Notes: generated by a model not told the origin, from the letters alone. Shown: positions 35,903 through 46,835, numbered from the stretch's first letter. The stretch: 64,000 nucleotides of DNA from Bacteroidales bacterium (GCA_016285515.1 JAEEQW010000002.1:124001-188000), one strand, 5' to 3'. Translations and numbers: made by a program.

Positions 35903-37498
35903 ATGGCTGCATATAAAGAGACTCCTCGGCAGAAGATGATTTCAATGATGTACTTGGTATATACTGCCATGTTAGCATTGAACGTATCAGTTGAGGTCCT
36001 GAATGCTTTCACAACCGTAAACGAAAGCGTTGAAGAATCAAATTTGGCTTTGGACGGAAGAATCAATGAAACCTACGCTAAATTTGACCAACAATACGCA
36101 ATCAATACAGGTAAAGTTGAAACCAACTACAAGAAAGCGCAAGCACTTAAACAGAAAAGCGCAGATCTTATCAATTATATTGACTCCCTAAAATACGAAG
36201 TGATCAGCAGAACTGAAAAATGCGACATTGAATATGCCAAGAACACTCCGTTAACTCTCCTGAAAGCAAAAGACAATTATGATGAACCCACAAACTTCTT
36301 CATCAACAACAACAAGGCAAAAGAACTGCAACAAACCATAGAGCAGTACAAATCCGAAATCAGACAACTTCTTCCTGAAAAGATTCAGGATTCATTTGAC
36401 CTCGGCCTTGTCGTTGACGGCGAATACCAAAACGCCAATAATGAAAAAGAAGACTGGGCCACACACAATTTCTTCCATACTATCCTTGCCGCTGATGTGA
36501 CCATCCTGAACAAGCTTGTCATGGATGTCCACAATACTGAATATAGCGTTGTCAACTATCTTTACAGTAACATCTCTGAAGAGAACTTCAAATTCGACAA
36601 GATCGACGTAAAAATAATTCCACAGTCGAATTACATTTTCGTTGGCGACAAATATGAGGCTGACGTTCTCGTTGTTGCATACGATACTGCACAATCTCCC
36701 ACAGCATACATCAAAGTGGGTGCCGACAAAGTCTCTGAAAAGGAAATCAGTACAGCAACTCCGTTCAAAGCAACAAATGGCAACGGTCTGGTACACATTT
36801 CCCTGCCTTCAAGCCGTGAAGGCATAAACAAATTCGCAGGTTTGCTGCAGATGCAGTCTCCAACAGGCGAAATCAACACATACCATTTCTCGGATCAGTT
36901 TATCGTTGCCAGACCATCTATGAACGTCTCTGCAACAAAGATGAATGTATTCTATGCAGGTGTCGAGAACCCTGTAACCATCGCCGTTCCAGGTTACGGT
37001 ACCGCCCAAATAGAAGCATCCATAACTAATGGAACTATCACCAGAAAAGGTGATTCATGGGTCGTCAAAGTCCCTGAGACAGCAAAGACAACAACCATCA
37101 AAGTCAGCATCAACGATGACGGCAAAAGAGTAAACATGGGCTCAGCTGAATACAGAGTCAAGAGAGTCCCAAGCCCTACACCTAAAATCGCCAACACCAC
37201 CAGCGGAAACATAAGCCCTAACGCAATGATTGCCGCAGGCGCCATAATCCCTCAGATGCCTGATGACTTTGAATTTGACTACAACTTCACAATCACAGGA
37301 TTCAATTTCATCGGAACACGTAGAGGCGGTGACCTGTTCGAAGTCTCGGCTAAGAACAACCTCCTTACTGACCAGATGAAGGAATATATCAGAAATGCCC
37401 GCTCCGGCGACAAAATCTGGATTGAGGACATTACAGCCAAAAGTCCTGACGGCGTAACACGTAAATTAAGCACCATAAGTCTTGTAATTACTAAATAA
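35903..37498 (+). CDS. gldM: T9SS motor shaft protein GldM/PorM
   Basis: A 531-residue protein. The N-terminus PRQKMISMMYLVYTAMLALN contains the single membrane helix that sits inside the GldL pentamer. The remainder forms a helical bundle (residues 40-220) and periplasmic beta domains. It converts proton motive force to rotation and couples to the GldKN ring. Full length, no defects seen. Confidence 0.94.
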   Translation: MAAYKETPRQKMISMMYLVYTAMLALNVSVEVLNAFTTVNESVEESNLALDGRINETYAKFDQQYAINTGKVETNYKKAQALKQKSADLINYIDSLKYEVISRTEKCDIEYAKNTPLTLLKAKDNYDEPTNFFINNNKAKELQQTIEQYKSEIRQLLPEKIQDSFDLGLVVDGEYQNANNEKEDWATHNFFHTILAADVTILNKLVMDVHNTEYSVVNYLYSNISEENFKFDKIDVKIIPQSNYIFVGDKYEADVLVVAYDTAQSPTAYIKVGADKVSEKEISTATPFKATNGNGLVHISLPSSREGINKFAGLLQMQSPTGEINTYHFSDQFIVARPSMNVSATKMNVFYAGVENPVTIAVPGYGTAQIEASITNGTITRKGDSWVVKVPETAKTTTIKVSINDDGKRVNMGSAEYRVKRVPSPTPKIANTTSGNISPNAMIAAGAIIPQMPDDFEFDYNFTITGFNFIGTRRGGDLFEVSAKNNLLTDQMKEYIRNARSGDKIWIEDITAKSPDGVTRKLSTISLVITK

Positions 37499-37510
37499 TA
37501 ATATTATATC

Positions 37511-38362
37511 ATGAAAAAATTTTTGTTTCTCACAGTTGCGGTAATCCTCTGCTCTTTGTCAATACCGGCTTCGGCCCAGTATGTTGACACACCTAAAGAC
37601 GGATTCTACCAAAAGAACAACTATGCCGACAAGGAACCAATCCCCTACCCGGAAGTTAACGAATCGGACATTATGTGGTCAAAGAGAATCTGGAGAACTA
37701 TTGATCTGAGAGAAAAAGCCAACCAGTTCCTGTATTATCCCGAAGAACCTCAGAATGACTGGAAAAACCTAATGAGCGTTATTGTTGACGGCATCAACAG
37801 CGGCGACCTTACCGCATACGATGCTTCCAACGATGCATTCACATCACCTCTGTCCTACGATGAGGTAATGGAAAAACTCTCAGGTTCAGTCGATACAATC
37901 CATATCCAACGTGCTGTAGAACCTTACGACTGGTATGACACAATCATTACCAACGATTTCTCAAGTCAGGACATCAAAGCCTTCCGTATCAAGGAAGACT
38001 GGTTCTTCGACAAAAAACGTTCGGTAATCGAATGCAGAATCATCGGAATCTGTCCAGTTAAAGATGTCTATGACAAATCAACCGGCGAATTCAGAGGTAC
38101 AGCCCCACTGTTCTGGATATACTATCCGGACGCACGTAGGACTTTTGCAAAATCCTGCGCTTTCAATCCTAAGAACGATGCAGTAAGATTGTCATACGAA
38201 GACATCTTCGCAAGAAGAATGTTCACAAGCACAATCTATAAAGAATCAAACACTTACGACAGATACATCTCCGACTATGCCACAGGTCTGGACGCTCTCC
38301 TCGAAGCTGAGAAAATCCAGGAAGCAATCAGAGAGTTCGAAAGCAATATGTGGCAATACTAA
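37511..38362 (+). CDS. gldN: T9SS periplasmic protein GldN/PorN
   Basis: A 283-residue protein with signal peptide (KKFLFLTVAVILCSLSIPAS) and the family segments IMWSKRIWRTIDLREKANQF, FRIKEDWFFDKKRSVIECRI and GTAPLFWIYYPDARRTFA. GldN forms the ring complex with GldK. It ends immediately before the recG GTG start. Confidence 0.93.
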   Translation: MKKFLFLTVAVILCSLSIPASAQYVDTPKDGFYQKNNYADKEPIPYPEVNESDIMWSKRIWRTIDLREKANQFLYYPEEPQNDWKNLMSVIVDGINSGDLTAYDASNDAFTSPLSYDEVMEKLSGSVDTIHIQRAVEPYDWYDTIITNDFSSQDIKAFRIKEDWFFDKKRSVIECRIIGICPVKDVYDKSTGEFRGTAPLFWIYYPDARRTFAKSCAFNPKNDAVRLSYEDIFARRMFTSTIYKESNTYDRYISDYATGLDALLEAEKIQEAIREFESNMWQY

Positions 38363-40462
38363 GTGGATACTTTAAGTAACTCCATAACTTACATCAAAGG
38401 TGTAGGTCCCGCTAAAGCTGATATTCTATCATCAGAAGCGCAGATCTACACCTTTTCTGATTTGTTGGAATTCTACCCTTTCCGCTACATCGACAAACGC
38501 ATAATCAATACAATTTCCTCCATCAACGAAACTACCGAGGAAATCCAGCTTAAAGGCAAAATATTACGCCTCGATCTCATTGGCAGCGGAAAGTCAATGC
38601 GAATGGAAGGCAAATTCAGCGATGGCACAGGCATCATCTCTCTCGTCTGGTTCAAGGGTATCAAATGGATTAAAGACAAACTGAAACCCGATACCACCTA
38701 CATAATCTATGGCCGACCGACCATTTTCATGGGTGAATACAGCATCTCCCACCCTGAAATAGAAACCGTCAATGAATACAACGAAAGCGCCAAACTCCAC
38801 TACTACCCTGTCTATCGTACCTCCGAGAAGATGAAAAACGCAGGACTAAACTCAAAGGGTATGACTGTAATTGTCAGCAACCTGCTTGAGAAAGTCTATG
38901 ACAGCATAGATGAAAACCTGCCTCAGAACATTCTCGAAAAATACAGACTGATTTCACGTAAAGACGCCTTTAAAAAAATCCATTTCCCACTCACCGAACA
39001 AGATATCATCGAAAGCAAAAGACGCCTTAAATACGAAGAATTGTTCTTCCTCCAGCTTTCAATAGTCTCATCAAAAATAAAACAGTCAACCGCCAACAAA
39101 GGATTCATTTTCTCGAAAGTCGGCGAACTGTTCAACACATTCTATCACAACAACATACATTTCGAACTGACCAATGCACAGAAACGTGTCATAAAGGAAA
39201 TCCGGAACGACTGCCGTACCGGACACCAGATGAACCGATTATTGCAAGGTGACGTAGGTAGCGGCAAAACTCTCGTTGCCCTAATGAGCATGATAATCGC
39301 AATCGAAAACAACTTTCAAGCATGCCTGATGGCACCAACGGAAATCCTCGCCCAGCAACACTTCAAGACAATCACAAAGATGACTGAAGGGCTTCCGATT
39401 AAAGTGGCTCTCCTAACCGGTTCAACAAAAAACAAGGAAAAACAAAAGATAATCCAAGAACTTGCCTCGGGTGACATCAATTTACTGATAGGTACGCATA
39501 TTCTGATAGAAGATTACGTAATCTTCAAACAGCTTGGCCTCTGCGTAATTGACGAGCAACACCGCTTCGGTGTGGCACAACGCGCCAAAATGTGGGGGAA
39601 AAACACAACTCCGCCACATATCCTCGTCATGACCGCAACACCTATTCCACGTACCCTCGCAATGACACTCTACGGCGACCTTGACTACTCCGTCATAGAT
39701 GAACTTCCACCTGGAAGAAAGCCTGTTAAAACGATATATCTTCCTGAATCAAAACGACTTAGCCTCATCTTTTTCCTAAAGGACCAGATAGCTCAGGGAA
39801 GACAGGTCTATATGGTCTTTCCACTTATCAACGAATCAAAGAAACTCGAACTCAAAGATTTGATGGACGGATACGACAGAGTGGCAAGGGAATTCCCGAT
39901 ACCGCAATATCAGATATCCATCGTTCACGGACAGCAAAAACAGAACGTGCAGGACATCGAAATGAAAAGGTTCATCGACAACGTGACACAAATAATGGTG
40001 GCAACGACAGTCATTGAAGTCGGAGTTGACGTTCCGAACGCAACCGTCATGGTAATTGAAAATGCCGAAAGATTCGGATTATCGCAATTGCACCAGCTGA
40101 GAGGCAGAATAGGACGCGGAAGCAACCAGTCGTACTGCATCCTCATGACAGGCGAAAAGGTGAGCAATGAAGCCAAAAGCCGTATCAATACCATGGTCAA
40201 TTCCAATGACGGGTTCATCATAGCGGAATCAGATCTCAAACTACGCGGTCCGGGCGACATATACGGCACCCGCCAAAGTGGCTTGCTAGACCTCAAACTC
40301 GCCGACCTGTCACAAGATGAAGCAATAGTTAAAGTGTCACGCGACGACGCCTTCAAACTGCTTGATGAAGACCCGAAACTTGAAAAACCTGAAAACAAAC
40401 CTACAGCATTGTTTCTTTCAAACATGAAAAACAGCAGAAACCTGTGGGGAAAAATATCATAA
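38363..40462 (+). CDS. recG: ATP-dependent DNA helicase RecG
   Basis: A 699-residue protein with a GTG start abutting the gldN stop codon. Domains: N-terminal wedge/OB domain (residues 1-230), helicase motor with Walker A LLQGDVGSGKTLVAL, DEQHRFG (the RecG-type DEQH box), MTATPIPRTLAMTLYGD, and VGVDVPNATVMVIENAERFG plus LHQLRGRIGRG (motifs V and VI). RecG remodels stalled forks and branched DNA. Transcription may run through from the gld operon. Confidence 0.95.
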   Translation: MDTLSNSITYIKGVGPAKADILSSEAQIYTFSDLLEFYPFRYIDKRIINTISSINETTEEIQLKGKILRLDLIGSGKSMRMEGKFSDGTGIISLVWFKGIKWIKDKLKPDTTYIIYGRPTIFMGEYSISHPEIETVNEYNESAKLHYYPVYRTSEKMKNAGLNSKGMTVIVSNLLEKVYDSIDENLPQNILEKYRLISRKDAFKKIHFPLTEQDIIESKRRLKYEELFFLQLSIVSSKIKQSTANKGFIFSKVGELFNTFYHNNIHFELTNAQKRVIKEIRNDCRTGHQMNRLLQGDVGSGKTLVALMSMIIAIENNFQACLMAPTEILAQQHFKTITKMTEGLPIKVALLTGSTKNKEKQKIIQELASGDINLLIGTHILIEDYVIFKQLGLCVIDEQHRFGVAQRAKMWGKNTTPPHILVMTATPIPRTLAMTLYGDLDYSVIDELPPGRKPVKTIYLPESKRLSLIFFLKDQIAQGRQVYMVFPLINESKKLELKDLMDGYDRVAREFPIPQYQISIVHGQQKQNVQDIEMKRFIDNVTQIMVATTVIEVGVDVPNATVMVIENAERFGLSQLHQLRGRIGRGSNQSYCILMTGEKVSNEAKSRINTMVNSNDGFIIAESDLKLRGPGDIYGTRQSGLLDLKLADLSQDEAIVKVSRDDAFKLLDEDPKLEKPENKPTALFLSNMKNSRNLWGKIS

Positions 40463-40483
40463 TTACCTGTAAATCAACATATC

Positions 40484-43342
40484 ATGCAAAACCGATTCTT
40501 TATCCTCGATGCAATGGCCCTTATCTACAGAGCATATTTTGCAATGATCCGCAGCCAACGAATCACCTCAAACGGTGTCAACACTTCGGCAGCATTCGGT
40601 TTTATTAATTTCCTGTACGACATACTGCAAAAAGAGAAACCAACTCACATAGCTGTCTGCATCGATTCGATGACGCCGACTTTCCGCCATGAGGAATACG
40701 GGGAATACAAGGCTAACCGCGAAAAAATGCCTGAAGAGATAGCTTCCAATCTTCCTTATATCCGCGAAATCATCAGCGCTTTCAACATTCAACTCATAGA
40801 ACGTCCCGGTTTTGAAGCCGATGACCTGATAGGCACCCTCGCCACAAAAGCAAGCCAACTTGATGACTTCGAAATATTCATTGTCACACCTGATAAAGAC
40901 CTCAGCCAAGTCGTCAACGACAAGGTGAAACTTTTCAAACCGGCTCACGGCAAAACCCCACAGGAAATCCTCGATGTGGCGGCCGTTTGTGAAAAATACA
41001 ATGTGTCAGAACCTAAACAGGTAATCGACTACCTCGGACTTGTAGGCGATTCCTCTGACAACATACCCGGTGTTGCAGGAGTAGGTCCTGTTGCAGCCAA
41101 GAAACTTATCGGCGAATTCGGCACAATCGAAAACATCATCGCCAATGTTGACAAAATTAAAAACAACAGCCTCAAAAATAAAATTATGGCAAATATAGAT
41201 AATGCCATTCTTTCAAAACATCTTGCTACTATCATCACTGACGTTGATTGCGAAAAGGATATAAGTAGTTTTGCTGTCCAGCCGCCTGATGCAGAGGCAG
41301 TTATAAATATTTGTGAAAAACTCGAATTTCGTCTTTTCGAAAAACGCTTCATCACCGACCTCTCCCTTTCAGGAAACTTTCCGCTGCATAAACAAGACTC
41401 CACAACCCAAGTCTCTGACACACAAGCAAACAACTCAAACACCCAACCAGTCTCTTTGTATGACAATGACTCCATGTTAGGAGGCCTTTTCGCACCGGAA
41501 GAGATGAAAAGTCTTGAAATACCAAAACATAACAACATAAATAACACAGCACACGACTATAGACTTGTAACATCAGAAGAAGATATCGACAAACTAATCA
41601 AACTTCTCGAAGAAACCAAGACATTCAGTTTCGACACCGAAACCACCGGTCTCAATGCCAATGACTGCGACTTGGTTGGCATGTCATTTTCAATTGAACC
41701 ACATAAGGCTTTCTTCGTGTTATGTCCTGACAATTACAATGATACTCTCAGCATACTCAAGAAATTCCAGCCGCTGTTCACTTCCAAGGACAATCTGATA
41801 ATAGGTCAGAACCTTAAATTCGACATGCTCGTCCTCGCACTTTACGGCATTACAATAGAATCGAGAATATTCGATACAATGATTGCACATTACCTGATAA
41901 ACCCTGAAAGTCAACACAATATGAATTTTCTGTCGGAATTATACCTCGACTATTCGCCTGTCGAAATCGAGACTCTGATCGGTAAAAAGGGAATTAATCA
42001 GGGCAATATGAGGAACATTGAGACTGAACCGCTGAAGGAATACGCCGCTGAAGACGCCGATGTCACACTGCAATTATATTATAAGCTGGAAAAGGAAATC
42101 CACGATACAGGTTATGACAAACTATTTGAAAATGTGGAAATGCCCCTTGTGAAAGTACTTACGGCGATGGAACACGAAGGCGTAAAAATAGATACTGACT
42201 TTCTCAGCAAATACTGCATCTTAATGTCGGATGACATACGTAATCTGGAGAAACAAATTTACGAATTTGCCGGTCAGCAGTTCAACATAGGTTCTCCGAA
42301 ACAGCTCGGAGAAATACTTTTCGACAAACTTCATCTTGCCGACAAGCCTAAAAAGACCAAAAAAGGGCAGTATTCCACCAATGAGGAGGTACTTCAGAAA
42401 CTGCAGTACACGCATCCCATCATACAATGCATCATCGACTACCGCTCGTTGTCAAAGCTGCTTTCAGGCTACGTGGAACCCCTTCCACAACTGATAAACC
42501 ACCGGACAGGCATGGTGCATACAACATTCAACCAGGCAATCGTGGCAACCGGACGACTCAGTTCCAACAATCCTAACCTGCAGAATATACCTGTACGCAC
42601 AGAACGCGGCAAGGAAATACGAAAGGCTTTCATCCCACGCGACAATGAGCACATCATAATTTCCGCAGACTATTCGCAAATAGAACTCCGCCTCATAGCT
42701 CACATCGCAAATGACAAAAACATGCAGCAGGCATTCATTGAGGGACAGGACATACACAAAGCAACGGCAGCCCAGATTTTCGATGTGGATATCTCCGATG
42801 TTGACAGCGACATGCGCCGGATGGCCAAAACCATCAACTTCGGCATAATTTACGGAATGTCAACTTTCGGACTCGCTGAAAGGCTTCATGTGCCAAGGAT
42901 AAAGGCATCATACATCATAAACCAGTATTTCGAAAAATATCCTGCCATCAAGCAGTATATGACCGACATAGTGGCATTCGCAAAGGAAAACGGCTACGTG
43001 GAAACCATCATGGGACGCCGCAGATACATTGCCGACATCAACTCGGCAAATGCCAACGTCAGAGGATATGCAGAACGAAATGCCATCAACGCCCCTATTC
43101 AGGGTTCATCGGCAGATATGATAAAAGTTGCCATGGTGAAAATCTACAACCGAATGAAAGAAATGGGACTTCAGTCGAAAATGATTATCCAAGTTCACGA
43201 TGAATTGGTATTCGACGCTCTCAAGACCGAAAAAGACACTCTCATCGACATGGTAGTCCATGAAATGGAAAACGCAGTGAAACTGGCGATTCCGATAGAA
43301 GTTTCAGTCGGAATCGGCGATAACTGGCTGGAAGCTCATTAG
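40484..43342 (+). CDS. polA: DNA polymerase I
   Basis: A 952-residue three-domain enzyme. 5'-3' exonuclease: residues 1-290 (FILDAMALIYRAYFAM, FEADDLIGTLA). 3'-5' exonuclease: active-site residues present (FSFDTETTGLNANDCDLVG). Polymerase: DYSQIELRLIAHI (motif A), RRMAKTINFGIIYGMS (motif B) and VHDELVFDA (motif C). All domains are intact, including proofreading. It lies 22 bases after recG. Confidence 0.96.
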   Translation: MQNRFFILDAMALIYRAYFAMIRSQRITSNGVNTSAAFGFINFLYDILQKEKPTHIAVCIDSMTPTFRHEEYGEYKANREKMPEEIASNLPYIREIISAFNIQLIERPGFEADDLIGTLATKASQLDDFEIFIVTPDKDLSQVVNDKVKLFKPAHGKTPQEILDVAAVCEKYNVSEPKQVIDYLGLVGDSSDNIPGVAGVGPVAAKKLIGEFGTIENIIANVDKIKNNSLKNKIMANIDNAILSKHLATIITDVDCEKDISSFAVQPPDAEAVINICEKLEFRLFEKRFITDLSLSGNFPLHKQDSTTQVSDTQANNSNTQPVSLYDNDSMLGGLFAPEEMKSLEIPKHNNINNTAHDYRLVTSEEDIDKLIKLLEETKTFSFDTETTGLNANDCDLVGMSFSIEPHKAFFVLCPDNYNDTLSILKKFQPLFTSKDNLIIGQNLKFDMLVLALYGITIESRIFDTMIAHYLINPESQHNMNFLSELYLDYSPVEIETLIGKKGINQGNMRNIETEPLKEYAAEDADVTLQLYYKLEKEIHDTGYDKLFENVEMPLVKVLTAMEHEGVKIDTDFLSKYCILMSDDIRNLEKQIYEFAGQQFNIGSPKQLGEILFDKLHLADKPKKTKKGQYSTNEEVLQKLQYTHPIIQCIIDYRSLSKLLSGYVEPLPQLINHRTGMVHTTFNQAIVATGRLSSNNPNLQNIPVRTERGKEIRKAFIPRDNEHIIISADYSQIELRLIAHIANDKNMQQAFIEGQDIHKATAAQIFDVDISDVDSDMRRMAKTINFGIIYGMSTFGLAERLHVPRIKASYIINQYFEKYPAIKQYMTDIVAFAKENGYVETIMGRRRYIADINSANANVRGYAERNAINAPIQGSSADMIKVAMVKIYNRMKEMGLQSKMIIQVHDELVFDALKTEKDTLIDMVVHEMENAVKLAIPIEVSVGIGDNWLEAH

Positions 43343-43358
43343 TCAAGAAAATTATTAG

Positions 43359-43366
43359 TACCTTTG
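43359..43366 (+). promoter_or_regulatory. -7 box (TACCTTTG) before the glycosyltransferase gene
   Basis: TACCTTTG matches TAnnTTTG in the 44-base gap after polA, 20 bases before the next ATG. Confidence 0.4.
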
Positions 43367-43386
43367 TCAAAAATTATTCAAACAAA

Positions 43387-44340
43387 ATGGATTTATCAGT
43401 CGTTGTTTCAATATATAATGAAGAAGAAGGAATAGAGCACTTTTTCGATGTTCTTGAAGGCGAATTAAACAAACTTCCCTACACTTACGAGGTGCTGATG
43501 ATAAATGACGGCAGCCGCGACAACACCTTGTCGGAACTGAAGAAACTTTCCGAAAGAAACGAACACATCCGAATCGTCTCATTTTCAAGGAATTTCGGAC
43601 ATGAAGCCGCTATGCTGGCAGGAATAGACAACAGCAGAGGAAAGGCTATTATATGCATGGACAGCGACTTGCAGCATCCGCCTGCAAAAATCGCTGAAAT
43701 GATGAAACTGTGGGAGAAAGGTGCTGAAGTCGTCACCATGGTCAGAAGTGAAAGAAAAGACGACAAGGGACTGCACAAATGGCTGTCACGCAGTTTCTAC
43801 CGATTGGTAAACAAACTATCAGACATAAAAATTGATGAAAACGCCTCCGATTTCTTCCTCATCTCCGACAAAGTAGGAGACCTGCTAAGAAAAGACTACA
43901 GGGAACGCTCCCGCTTTCTCAGAGGAATCGTACAGTCGGTAGGTTTCAGACGCGAAAAAATCGAGTATGTGGCAGAGGAAAGAAAAACCGGAAAAAGTCA
44001 TTACTCATTCCGCAAACTCGTCAAACTCTCCCTGCTCGCCATCTCATCATTCTCAAAAGTTCCACTGCAAATAGGCATCATAGTGGGACTGCTATTCGTA
44101 TTGCTAAGCATTGTTTTGTTAATATACTCATTAGTCATGTATTTCTGCCAACGGCCAACATCAGGATACACCACACTGATAGTCTTTCTCAGCCTGTTTT
44201 CCGGCATCCAACTGATGATTATCGGCGTCATCGGAGAATACATCGGCTACATCTATGATGAAGTGAAAGGCCGCCCGATTTACATAATTGACAAAATATA
44301 TGAATCTCAAAGCAAAGAGCAGGATGACAATAAGAACTAA
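43387..44340 (+). CDS. GT2-family glycosyltransferase, DPM1/GtrB type
   Basis: A 317-residue protein: GT-A fold with LSVVVSIYNEEEGIEHF, INDGSRDNT and the DxD-type MDSDLQHPP, then two C-terminal membrane helices (IGIIVGLLFVLLSIVLLIYS and LIVFLSLFSGIQLMIIGVIG). This is the layout of polyprenyl-phosphate sugar synthases (DPM1, ArnC, GtrB). The overlapping downstream membrane protein could be the partner that uses the lipid-linked sugar. Confidence 0.9.
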   Translation: MDLSVVVSIYNEEEGIEHFFDVLEGELNKLPYTYEVLMINDGSRDNTLSELKKLSERNEHIRIVSFSRNFGHEAAMLAGIDNSRGKAIICMDSDLQHPPAKIAEMMKLWEKGAEVVTMVRSERKDDKGLHKWLSRSFYRLVNKLSDIKIDENASDFFLISDKVGDLLRKDYRERSRFLRGIVQSVGFRREKIEYVAEERKTGKSHYSFRKLVKLSLLAISSFSKVPLQIGIIVGLLFVLLSIVLLIYSLVMYFCQRPTSGYTTLIVFLSLFSGIQLMIIGVIGEYIGYIYDEVKGRPIYIIDKIYESQSKEQDDNKN

Positions 44341-46630
44341 AAACTTTATTGGTTGTATTCTCACTGTATTTCTGACGGTTATAGCAGTAATAATCCTTGA
44401 CGGAGCTGGAATCCTGACCAACATCGGAAGCAATTTCACATCACCTGACGGTGATGGGCTGAAGGACTTCTACAACACATACTACCATGTTGAATACGAC
44501 TCCTCGGCATTTCATAGTTCAAGTATGAATTACCCTTACGGAGACTATTACACTTATACCGGTGCAATGCCGCAGGTCTTTGTACCGCTGCGCATCGCCA
44601 AAAGCCTCGGAGCCGATAACTGCAGCCAACTTGTATTGCCGCTCAACAACATTTTCCTTATATTGTCAATATTCATCTGCGCCATAGCCTTGTTCCTGAT
44701 TTTCAGAGAATTGGGATTGAATTATTTTATATCGGTATTAGGGGCAGTACTCATCACCATGCTCTCGCCACAACTTGAACGCATCGGCTCTCACATTACT
44801 CTCGGATACATGTTCATCCTACCGCTGATGATTTATTGGTTCATCCGTTTAATCAAAACCAACAATATCGCCTATTCGATATGGGAAGGACTGCTTTTGC
44901 TCTGGAGCGGATTCGTGCATCCCTATTACCTGATTTTCTTCGGAATATTCAATCTTTGCTTTTGGCTGTACGTCCTAATTTGGGACAAACAATGGTTTGT
45001 AAAAAGGAAAACTGTCATACTGCATGTACTAATATCATTCTTGATTCCATGTATAAGCTTTCTCATACTAAACGGTATCGGAAACACACCTGCCGACAGA
45101 GCTGCTGTACCATACGGCTTGAAAGCCTACGCAGGACGTCTTGAAGGAGTATTCTTTCCCTACGGAAGAAGCTATTTCCACAAACCAGAGTTCCTCCACA
45201 ATATAGAATGGGAAGCCATATCGTACATCGGAATTGTCAGCGTCTGTATCACCATTTCCTGTCTTATCAAATTTATAACCAACATAATACAAAAACGCTG
45301 GTCCCATTTGTTTGATGTCACCGGCAACAGGATGCTGAATGTGTTTCTCGTCATCAGTATAATAGTTTTGCTGTTCTCCATCGGAGTACCTCTATTATGG
45401 GTCAATCCGCGCTATCTCAGCTATTTGGGACCCTTGGCGCAGATAAGGGCTCTCGCCAGATTCGAATGGCTTTTCTTTTACATGATTAACATTGTCACAG
45501 TTTATCTCCTCGGAAGATGGATAGTCAGCAGTGGGAAAAACAAAGCACTCCACTACGGAACAGGCATTATCATACTTCTGATTATGAGCTGGGAAGTCTA
45601 TAGTTACAACAAAAACTTTTCATTGGTGAATGAAAATCCATTACTGACTGACTATGACAACCATCTTCCCGAGAACCAATGGGTGAAGGAGTATCAATGG
45701 TCTGACTATCAGGCTATTATTCCATTGCCGCTGTTTCATATCGGAACCGAACACATCTGGATTGACGACAACGCAAACATGTTCAAACAGGCGGCTTATG
45801 TGTCATTGAAAACCGGACTTCCGATGAGCGGCAACTATGCTTCAAGGTCACCAATCAAATGTTCGTACAACAATATTGCCCTGAAATGGAGTCCGTTGGA
45901 ACAATACGCTTTACTGAACGATCTGCCAAACAGAAAGCCGTTTTTAGTTGTGGTGCCAAAGGATGACAACCTGCTGAATGAAAATGAAAAAAATATCGTC
46001 AGCCATTCACAATTACTGTTCGATACCGGAAATCACAACTATTACCGATTGGAATGTGACGACTTGGAAAAAAACTATCAGGAATACAAGTCACAGCAGG
46101 AAGAAAAATGTCAGACGGGTTCAGTATTTGAAAGAGGTAACGGTGTTTGGAGTGACCGTGAAGACGGTCTGCTCATCGTAACTGACTGGGATAACCTGCA
46201 AAGTGAAAAGAAATTCTTGGGAAACGGAGCCTTACAATGCGACTTAAGCCGATATAACAAGTTGTGGGACAATGTAATTGAAACAGACAAAGATGAAATT
46301 GAAATTTCGTTCTGGATGAGCGATTTCACCGAAGACATGTACGCCCGCAGCGTGATTGAGATATGTACGAAGAAAGACGACGGAGAGACCAGATATTACG
46401 AAATGAATGACATATTCCGGCACGTGGTCAACTTGTACAACGGATGGGCTCTTATCAGTGTTAGAATACCTGCTTCAAAGGGAACAAATCATCTTAGCGT
46501 TGTAGTAGGCAACCTAAAGATAATGCCGCATCAGGTATGCTTTGACAATTTAATCATACGAGACACTGATGTTAATGTGCTTTCAACAGACGGGGAGAGC
46601 ACTTTATTGAACAACAAGTGGGTCAGATAG
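44324..46630 (+). CDS. Large polytopic membrane protein, possible glycosyltransferase
   Basis: A 768-residue protein. The ATG at 44324 overlaps the GT2 gene by 17 bases; an earlier in-frame ATG at 44288 is less likely. About ten membrane helices span residues 10-450, with an early luminal loop SPDGDGLKDFYNTYYHVEYD carrying acidic residues where GT-C enzymes place catalytic Asp. A soluble C-terminal part ends in a beta-sandwich-like domain (from about residue 600). I infer a GT-C-like transferase that uses the product of the adjacent DPM1-type enzyme. Family not securely recognised. Confidence 0.6.
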   Translation: MTIRTKNFIGCILTVFLTVIAVIILDGAGILTNIGSNFTSPDGDGLKDFYNTYYHVEYDSSAFHSSSMNYPYGDYYTYTGAMPQVFVPLRIAKSLGADNCSQLVLPLNNIFLILSIFICAIALFLIFRELGLNYFISVLGAVLITMLSPQLERIGSHITLGYMFILPLMIYWFIRLIKTNNIAYSIWEGLLLLWSGFVHPYYLIFFGIFNLCFWLYVLIWDKQWFVKRKTVILHVLISFLIPCISFLILNGIGNTPADRAAVPYGLKAYAGRLEGVFFPYGRSYFHKPEFLHNIEWEAISYIGIVSVCITISCLIKFITNIIQKRWSHLFDVTGNRMLNVFLVISIIVLLFSIGVPLLWVNPRYLSYLGPLAQIRALARFEWLFFYMINIVTVYLLGRWIVSSGKNKALHYGTGIIILLIMSWEVYSYNKNFSLVNENPLLTDYDNHLPENQWVKEYQWSDYQAIIPLPLFHIGTEHIWIDDNANMFKQAAYVSLKTGLPMSGNYASRSPIKCSYNNIALKWSPLEQYALLNDLPNRKPFLVVVPKDDNLLNENEKNIVSHSQLLFDTGNHNYYRLECDDLEKNYQEYKSQQEEKCQTGSVFERGNGVWSDREDGLLIVTDWDNLQSEKKFLGNGALQCDLSRYNKLWDNVIETDKDEIEISFWMSDFTEDMYARSVIEICTKKDDGETRYYEMNDIFRHVVNLYNGWALISVRIPASKGTNHLSVVVGNLKIMPHQVCFDNLIIRDTDVNVLSTDGESTLLNNKWVR

Positions 46631-46710
46631 TTATAAGCAGTGGGAAAAATTAAATGGGGAAAAATAAAAGAGGAACTCACAAAATGAAGACATTTGTAAG
46701 CCCCCCTTAG

Positions 46711-46784
46711 CGCCCCAAGCTAGACTTGAACTAGCGACCCTCTGATTAACAGTCAGATGCTCTAACCAACTGAGCTATTGAGGC
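46711..46784 (-). tRNA. tRNA-Asn (GTT)
   Basis: On the minus strand the sequence folds as a cloverleaf: acceptor GCCTCAA pairs with TTGGGGC (one G-U pair), D-arm AGCTCAGTTGGTTAGAGC, anticodon arm TCTGACTGTTAATCAGA with anticodon GTT, and T-arm TTCAAGTC. No CCA is encoded. A TACTTTTG element lies about 22 bases upstream. Confidence 0.93.
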
Positions 46785-46805
46785 AGTGTCATTTTTTTGA
46801 CGATG

Positions 46806-46813
46806 CAAAAGTA
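46806..46813 (-). promoter_or_regulatory. -7 box (TACTTTTG on minus) for tRNA-Asn
   Basis: CAAAAGTA on the plus strand reads TACTTTTG on the minus strand, 22 bases before the tRNA 5' end. Confidence 0.45.
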
Positions 46814-46835
46814 CTACATTTTTTGAAATAATACT